A stretch of 64,000 nucleotides of DNA from Legionella rowbothamii (GTDB lineage: Bacteria > Pseudomonadota > Gammaproteobacteria > Legionellales > Legionellaceae): the NCBI RefSeq assembly GCF_900639985.1, contig NZ_CAAAIM010000008.1, forward strand, positions 62,001 through 126,000. Direction: 5' to 3'. Below, in pieces: positions 55,197 through 64,000 of this stretch. The first letter of the stretch is position 1. Each line of letters begins with the position of its first letter. The notes beneath the pieces were generated by a model. The model was not told the origin of the DNA. It ran no database searches and worked only from the letters and a program-made list of their open reading frames with translations. A program made the translations under genes and the position numbers.

Positions 55197-56276
55197 ATGC
55201 CTAAAATAATTAATGTGTTTATAAATGGTACTGATGAAGAAGCACATGATTTAACAAAACATAGAGGAATGACTTCTCTTGCTAATCTTCTTAATGCACT
55301 TGTAAAAAAGGATACTGATACGATTAATCTTTGTTTAAATGGATGTAGTATTGATAACCACTATTCACAAGATCTTGGCGCTATTTTTACGTTTAATTTA
55401 GAGCACCAAGTAAATGAAGTTGTTGAAAAAGTAAAAGAGGAGATCAATAAAACAGAATCTCTACAACTAAATTTATATGGATTTAGCCGTGGTGGTGCCG
55501 CTGTATTTTGGATATGCCAAAAACTAAAAAATATACCCAAAGAACAACTCACCATATCTGCATCAGCATTTGAACCAGTTCCTGGTAACTTTATGCGCAG
55601 TGTATACTTAGATAAGCTAAGTGGCGCAAATACCACCTTATCAAGTCAAATTTGCGATTTAAGTGGCTGTAAAAACCTTAGTCGATTGCAAGTTTTGTTT
55701 ACTTGCGATCCATTACCAGATATTGCCTGCCATGGGCCTATTTTACCCATATTACCAACAAGCTGTGAAGTTGAAGTGGATGTAACCGCTGGATGTCATA
55801 AGAGTTCTGAATTATTCGGAATATACAATCAGGTATTTCCTTATAATAAGGAATCAGCGGTTTCATTTCATCAGATTGTAGATTTTTTAGAACAAGGGGG
55901 TCTGCAATTTGATTTTTCACAATTAAAACTAAGCAATTCTTTGCAAGATAGATCAACAAAAAATAAGATTAATTTACTTAGAGAAATTGAAGTTAGCCCC
56001 ACAAGTAGGTCAATGCATTTTGATAATGAAATTAAAGCCAAAAAATTTATATCTAAAAAGAGTGATGCAATTTTTCTGAATTTGTATCATCAAAAATTAG
56101 AAGGTAACGATAAAAACTTGTCTGAGTGTGCTCTTATATTAAAAGATTATAATCCTAAGCCAACATACAGTAATTGTCTAAAAAGCATAGGGATTTTTAA
56201 AAACACTGCTGTTGTTGGAAGTGCTTTAGCTTCATATGCAACCTATAGTTATTTTTCAAGCACTTGTAACACGTGA
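55197..56276 (+). CDS. alpha/beta hydrolase with GFSRGG motif, candidate effector
   Basis: 359 residues from MPKIINVFINGTDEEAHD, preceded by AAGGAAA. The N-terminal strand and FINGTDEEA resemble DUF2235/phospholipase-like hydrolases, where this loop binds substrate. The nucleophile is Ser in YGFSRGGAA (about residue 100). FTCDPLPD could give the Asp and TAGCHKS the His. The C terminus holds a hydrophobic segment (TAVVGSALASYATYSYF). A lipid-degrading effector is the most natural reading, but unproved. Confidence 0.65.
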   Translation: MPKIINVFINGTDEEAHDLTKHRGMTSLANLLNALVKKDTDTINLCLNGCSIDNHYSQDLGAIFTFNLEHQVNEVVEKVKEEINKTESLQLNLYGFSRGGAAVFWICQKLKNIPKEQLTISASAFEPVPGNFMRSVYLDKLSGANTTLSSQICDLSGCKNLSRLQVLFTCDPLPDIACHGPILPILPTSCEVEVDVTAGCHKSSELFGIYNQVFPYNKESAVSFHQIVDFLEQGGLQFDFSQLKLSNSLQDRSTKNKINLLREIEVSPTSRSMHFDNEIKAKKFISKKSDAIFLNLYHQKLEGNDKNLSECALILKDYNPKPTYSNCLKSIGIFKNTAVVGSALASYATYSYFSSTCNT

Positions 56277-56309
56277 ATACGTAGTGATTTTGATATGGTC
56301 TAAAAGAAT

Positions 56310-56582
56310 TTGCCCATATCAGATCTCAGCCGGGATCCTAGTAAAAAGGGTCATGTTAATCCCTGCGGCAGTTTTGAAGTAGATTTAACGACTTATTATT
56401 CAAAAAAATCAGAAGAATTCGATATTCAAGTCATCACGACAACAAAGCGCTGGGCTGGTGTAAAGCCCAGCGATATCGTTACGCAAGGGTTTAGAGGCCT
56501 TGAGTATGAATTACAACCTCACTCAATAAAAACCTTTATATTCAAAGTACAAGGTCTGCCCCCGGAGCTGTGGTTGAATTGA
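56310..56582 (+). CDS. hypothetical 90-residue protein or gene remnant
   Basis: A frame from TTG at 56310, 34 bases after the hydrolase stop, with no good ribosome-binding site. Composition is beta-rich (FDIQVITTTKRW, FRGLEYELQPHSIKTFIF), unlike a chance frame. No family is recognised. It could be the C-terminal piece of a larger lost gene. Confidence 0.35.
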   Translation: MPISDLSRDPSKKGHVNPCGSFEVDLTTYYSKKSEEFDIQVITTTKRWAGVKPSDIVTQGFRGLEYELQPHSIKTFIFKVQGLPPELWLN

Positions 56583-56602
56583 CGCCATGTCGTAGGCGAT
56601 TA

Positions 56603-58489
56603 TTATATTAGGAAGCTATTTTCGCTATCCAAAGTAGGTACTTTTGTTAATGCCAATTCGTATTTTGTTAATGCTAATTCATATTTTGTTGTGATTAACT
56701 CAGCAATTGGCTGGGATTTACTTCCAGCAAGCTCCTTTGTACGAATTGCATTTGCAATAAAATCAGTAAGATCATCAAATAGCTTCTCTATTTGCCCCGC
56801 ATCCGCATTCACACGAACTACCTGTTGTATTTGAATCATATTATTTTCTATGGCCTGAGAAAAAACAGACATAATATTTTCTGGGGAAATTATTTCTCCA
56901 TTAGCTGGAACATAAGTGAAATCATCATGATTTTTAGAAATTTCTTGTAGTCTATTCAATGCTACAGGATGCTCTGCATTGAGTTTTAAAGCAGCCTCAT
57001 AGAATGAAGCGGCCCTTAAGGAGTTATCTTCCACGGGTAATAATGAACATGACTTCAAATAAAAATCACCCATTAATGATAATAAATTAGCTAAAAACCC
57101 ACTGCTTTTATAGTCCCTTGCTACACCAATGATCACTTTCTTAAATGCGTCATGATGATGTGTTTGCAATAGAGTGGAACTGCTGGTTAACAGTTGGGGG
57201 GGGCTGGTAAAAAATGTAAATGGTGTAGGTGATAGAGATGTCTTATTCTTATCAGTTTCAGATGATTTTATATATTTTGATGGGGGTTCAACACTAGCTT
57301 CTAATAGGCGATTGAAGTCACTGTCATGAGATAGAGCTTGGGAAAGCTCGCTTAAAGCATCAACCATCCAACTATCTTCTTGGTTGGAAGTCGCTCCTTT
57401 TTTTACTTGTCGTGTTACTTTCTTTGCTTTCCATACTTTCTTTTGAATATCTTTTTGATTGGCTGCTGATTCTTCATCACCAAGTTCTCTCGATGATCGC
57501 TTTACTTTTTTTGCTCTATTGGATTTTTTAGCGTCGTTATGTCCTATTTCCGTTAATTCTTCTATCTCAGAGCATAGCAGTTTATGGTTTTGCTGCGAAA
57601 TTTCTTCCTTTTCAGACGATATGTTGGCAATTAATTGATTGAATTTCGAAATAAAGGGATTTTTTTTGTCTAATTTACGTGATTTTCGGATAAGTTCTTT
57701 ATACTGCTTTTCTAATTCTGGAACATCTTCATCTTTATTGTTTGTTGCAGCAAAAAATTTATAATATAGGAGTTGTAGTTTTTGTTCACCAGATAAGAAT
57801 TTTGATTGATCTAATAAATTTTCGGTGATAAATGATTTAATTCTTTTTATAAATTGTGGGTTTTTAGAGTAGTTAAATCCACGCTCTAATAATTCCAAAG
57901 AGCCCAAATAGAGTTCAATTTCTACTAAATCATTTGCTTTACTCATATATTCTTCCGCTTTAGAAAACCAGTCTAAAGCTTGAGTAATTGCTTCTTCATG
58001 TTCCGCAGTTTCTTTTATAGAATGAGTAAATCGATTACTGATTTCTTTACACGCATTGCTAAGTGCCTGATATACCGTGTTTATTCTTTCTTTGTTGGTA
58101 GTAAGCTCTTGATTAAGGCAAATTTGCTTATAAATAGAGTCCATTTCGTTGCACCAACTAAGAATTGGCTTCCATTTTTCTAATATTTTTTCATGATTTA
58201 ATTCTGTTTCGGAATAATCTAAGACAATTTCAGCTGTGGTGATAATAATTTCACCTAAAACAAAAGCAAGGGCATCCTGATAATGTTCATCCTGTTTAAA
58301 GTTTTTCTGCAAAGCCATTTTAGCGAGTTTGGCTTGGGCTGCTTGATACTGTTTTAGGGCTTCTTTGTAATTTCTTTTTTCATATTCCTGATTACCTTTA
58401 TTTTCTTCCGAAGTGCCAAAGTAGTATTTCATAAAATTTAATCCGACGGATTGTGAATAATTTGGATATTGTAACTTATATTTGATCAT
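56603..58489 (-). CDS. TPR/coiled-coil protein paired with the SET-domain gene
   Basis: About 628 residues from MIKYKLQYPNYSQ; a Met at 58432 (MKYYFGTS), with GGAT upstream, is an alternative start. Residues 25-60 form a TPR-like helix pair (NQEYEKRNYKEALKQYQAAQ), and a second one appears near 540 (RAASFYEAALKLNAEHP). The middle is coiled coil with strongly basic stretches (KKSNRAKKVKRSSRE, KKVWKAKKVTRQVKK). The seven residues KYELALT repeat in tandem near the end. It is divergent from the SET gene, an arrangement I recall around L. pneumophila lpg1717/lpg1718. The effector role is inference. Confidence 0.65.
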   Translation of the reverse strand: MIKYKLQYPNYSQSVGLNFMKYYFGTSEENKGNQEYEKRNYKEALKQYQAAQAKLAKMALQKNFKQDEHYQDALAFVLGEIIITTAEIVLDYSETELNHEKILEKWKPILSWCNEMDSIYKQICLNQELTTNKERINTVYQALSNACKEISNRFTHSIKETAEHEEAITQALDWFSKAEEYMSKANDLVEIELYLGSLELLERGFNYSKNPQFIKRIKSFITENLLDQSKFLSGEQKLQLLYYKFFAATNNKDEDVPELEKQYKELIRKSRKLDKKNPFISKFNQLIANISSEKEEISQQNHKLLCSEIEELTEIGHNDAKKSNRAKKVKRSSRELGDEESAANQKDIQKKVWKAKKVTRQVKKGATSNQEDSWMVDALSELSQALSHDSDFNRLLEASVEPPSKYIKSSETDKNKTSLSPTPFTFFTSPPQLLTSSSTLLQTHHHDAFKKVIIGVARDYKSSGFLANLLSLMGDFYLKSCSLLPVEDNSLRAASFYEAALKLNAEHPVALNRLQEISKNHDDFTYVPANGEIISPENIMSVFSQAIENNMIQIQQVVRVNADAGQIEKLFDDLTDFIANAIRTKELAGSKSQPIAELITTKYELALTKYELALTKVPTLDSENSFLI

Positions 58490-58610
58490 AGTGGTATGGA
58501 TCCATCCCTTTATGATAATAATATGATGCACCGTATTTATTTTAATTTTATGGTTGTATTTATATTCATAATATATAATTAATATACAGAAAAACAATTA
58601 ATGTTTTATC

Positions 58611-60227
58611 ATGACAACAAAGAAAAATACTAGACATTCCCCGTCCACAAAAACTACGAATAATTATTCTTTTTTCAAAAAAGGAAAAGGACAGATTTCG
58701 ATGCCTTCCCACAAAATCGAAAAGACAATGCGTGAATTAGGCATCGATAATATGCGTCTTGAAGACTATATCCCTTCAGAGCATGATAACCCCCATTTAA
58801 TATCCATTAGAGAAGTGGATTTACTGAGAAATTTTGGTGGTCGAGGAGCGTTTGCAAAAAAAGATATTAAAGAGGGAGAAACGATTGGAACATATACTGG
58901 GGTAGAATATAAAACTGAAGCAGAATATAAAAAGGTCAATACATCCAATGCTGATACTAGTTTTGCAATGGCAATTGGAAAAGGAGTTGTTGATGCGAAG
59001 CCCCAAGGTAACTTTACACGCTTTATTAACCACTCTGATATGCAGGATAATGTGGAGTTTGTTAACAACTCAATAGGTAAAAAAAAGGTAATTGACGTTG
59101 TTGCAACCCGAGACATTAAGAAAGGGGAGCAACTATTAATCGATTATAATACTTATGATGAGCGTGTAGTTAAAGAGTTTTTTTTCCTGAACGCTAGTGA
59201 TAATTGGTTATCTGCAAGAGAAGTTTATGAGGAACATAGAGAAGAATATCAATTAATCAAGATAAATATCGATTTGCCATTATTTAATATTGAAGTGGGA
59301 GACCTATTTTATGTAACACCGCTTGGGGTTGAAATTTTTAAAAACTATGGTGGTGAAATCATACATGACAAGGCAGATGAGGTCATTATTTTGGGCAGTA
59401 ACTTAATTGTTATTGAGGATGATGAAATGGAGGACGAAGATGAAATAGATTATAAATCTTTATCTTCCTTATCTTCTTTATTTTTCCTGGAGGGGGAAGA
59501 AAGCGATGTCGATATGTCTCATCATGATAAAAAAGAAGTGGCTCAAGATATAATTGATTTGCCTTTTCTGAAAATACAAAAAGATGGCAAAACGATTATG
59601 GATTTTAATCAAGCAGATTCTTTTACAGCACTTATGTACGCTTGTTATTGGGGACAAGTGGAGAATGTTAGGTGGCTAATTGATGCCGGAGCTAATATAG
59701 ATCAACAGCAGAATCGCTCAGGAAAGAATGCTTTGTTTTTTGCATTGGAAGGTTACAGTGAAGGACTTGTTATTTTTGATAGATATTTGGATATTATTCG
59801 TCTTTTGGTCGATTGTAATGCTAATACCGCTATCTATGATAGAACAGAAAATACCTTTTTACATAGGGCAGCTGAACTTCTTTCAAAAGCCGCTTTTGAG
59901 TCATTGATTAATCACCTTAAAAACGCAGATTTGAAGAAAATTTTAAGCTATTTGAATCAGGATAATCTGGATCCTATCTTATATTGTTTTAAAATGAAGT
60001 ATCTTGAAAAAGCAGAGATTTTATTAAATTACTATCCTGAATTTTTTGAAGATACTTTTAGCGAAGATAATGAGGACACAGAGGCTTTTATAACATTTCT
60101 CAATACTTATACCCCAGATGAAAAACACACTCTTTTGCAGCTTTTTAAAAAATTTGAAGTCGATCAAAATACGGATCTTATAGATATTTTAGGTTTAGAT
60201 GAAGACTCTGTTCAGCTAAAAATATAA
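58611..60227 (+). CDS. SET-domain/ankyrin protein, RomA/LegAS4-like histone methyltransferase effector
   Basis: 538 residues. The SET domain spans about 60-200 with RGAFAKKDIKEGETIGTYTG (S-adenosylmethionine-binding turn), FTRFINHS and GEQLLIDYNTYDE, all the catalytic signatures. An acidic linker (about 265-310) leads to ankyrin-type repeats (about 335-480: TALMYACYWGQVENVRWLIDAGANID and two weaker copies). RomA/LegAS4 of L. pneumophila methylates host histone H3 and has this architecture. Orthology is suggested, not shown. The start ATG at 58611 has no clear ribosome-binding site; a later Met (MPSHKIEK) is possible. Confidence 0.85.
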   Translation: MTTKKNTRHSPSTKTTNNYSFFKKGKGQISMPSHKIEKTMRELGIDNMRLEDYIPSEHDNPHLISIREVDLLRNFGGRGAFAKKDIKEGETIGTYTGVEYKTEAEYKKVNTSNADTSFAMAIGKGVVDAKPQGNFTRFINHSDMQDNVEFVNNSIGKKKVIDVVATRDIKKGEQLLIDYNTYDERVVKEFFFLNASDNWLSAREVYEEHREEYQLIKINIDLPLFNIEVGDLFYVTPLGVEIFKNYGGEIIHDKADEVIILGSNLIVIEDDEMEDEDEIDYKSLSSLSSLFFLEGEESDVDMSHHDKKEVAQDIIDLPFLKIQKDGKTIMDFNQADSFTALMYACYWGQVENVRWLIDAGANIDQQQNRSGKNALFFALEGYSEGLVIFDRYLDIIRLLVDCNANTAIYDRTENTFLHRAAELLSKAAFESLINHLKNADLKKILSYLNQDNLDPILYCFKMKYLEKAEILLNYYPEFFEDTFSEDNEDTEAFITFLNTYTPDEKHTLLQLFKKFEVDQNTDLIDILGLDEDSVQLKI

Positions 60228-60247
60228 GCGGTGAGGCAAGAGAATCC

Positions 60248-60313
60248 GGCTCATATACAAGCGATTAATAGTTGAAACAGGAACGAAAATTGGCTTCCCG
60301 CTGCGCATGCTTT
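60248..60313. repeat. right copy of the 65-70 bp imperfect direct repeat
   Basis: Shares ATCCGGCT, GCGATTAAT, AATTGGCTTCCC and GCATGC with 54345-54413, in the same orientation, 5.9 kb away. No transposase frame follows it here. It starts 20 bases after the SET gene stop. Confidence 0.55.
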
Positions 60314-60388
60314 GGAGAAATTCATACAAAACAGCCAACTCCCAAACTTGGTTGGACTGTACCAGTTAATGCCAATTTATTTTTTAAT

Positions 60389-64000
<3,612 letters not shown>

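Overview
The window looks like a chromosomal segment of a Legionella species, probably not L. pneumophila itself. The DNA is AT-rich with short, mostly monocistronic genes. Housekeeping genes of gammaproteobacterial type (murB, an EF-G, fnr-ompW-cydABX-hemN, trhO, yhhQ, czcA) alternate with proteins typical of Legionella: SET-ankyrin, SidB-like hydrolase, U-box-like membrane protein, DUF1566 surface protein and several orphan effector-like proteins. This assignment rests on recognised protein families, not on a database search. No rRNA, tRNA, CRISPR array or intact transposon was seen.

Layout. 0-3.2 kb: end of an unknown gene, a membrane-anchored alpha/beta hydrolase, a YhhQ-type queuosine-precursor transporter and a GNAT acetyltransferase. 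3.4-9.2 kb: one very large signalling protein combining Ser/Thr kinase, AAA-type ATPase, helical repeats, GAF, GGDEF and EAL. 9.9-11.7 kb: a small unknown gene behind a near-perfect Fur box, and a saccharopine-dehydrogenase-like enzyme. 12-17.1 kb: a secretion cluster of two beta-barrel proteins, a GH18 chitinase-like enzyme and a zinc metalloprotease. 17.3-24 kb: LysR regulator, polytopic membrane protein, a truncated oxidase, DUF4169, a heptamer tandem repeat, a stand-alone EF-G and DUF4142. 24.5-27.2 kb: a soluble histidine kinase, two response regulators and a cold-shock protein. 27.5-35.4 kb: murB, RlpA-like lipoprotein, a possible papain-fold effector, two orphan effector-like proteins and a DUF1566 protein.

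35.6-42.3 kb holds the most unusual gene: a 1,753-residue protein with about nine 43-residue ankyrin-like repeats, a middle segment with a DDN motif, two basic NLS-like patches, a complete SF2 helicase core and a C-terminal CE-clan (Ulp1-like) cysteine protease. Next to it is a SidB-like alpha/beta hydrolase. 42.6-48.6 kb is a coherent low-oxygen module: FNR with all four cluster cysteines, ompW, a CydP-like protein, cydA, cydB, cydX and hemN. An FNR box lies about 41 bases upstream of the inferred ompW start of transcription. 48.8-52.4 kb: trhO, a choloylglycine-hydrolase-family enzyme and a Bcr/CflA-type MFS pump.

52.9-60.3 kb is a degraded, effector-rich accessory region: a U-box-like membrane protein, a broken PD-(D/E)XK nuclease gene, an IS6-type transposase remnant, a decayed copy of the 29.1 kb effector, a GFSRGG alpha/beta hydrolase, and a divergent pair made of a TPR/coiled-coil protein and a RomA/LegAS4-like SET-ankyrin protein. 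Similar sequences at 54.35 and 60.25 kb flank much of this segment as imperfect direct repeats. 60.4-64 kb: a CzcA-type heavy-metal RND pump and the start of its membrane-fusion partner, cut by the window edge.
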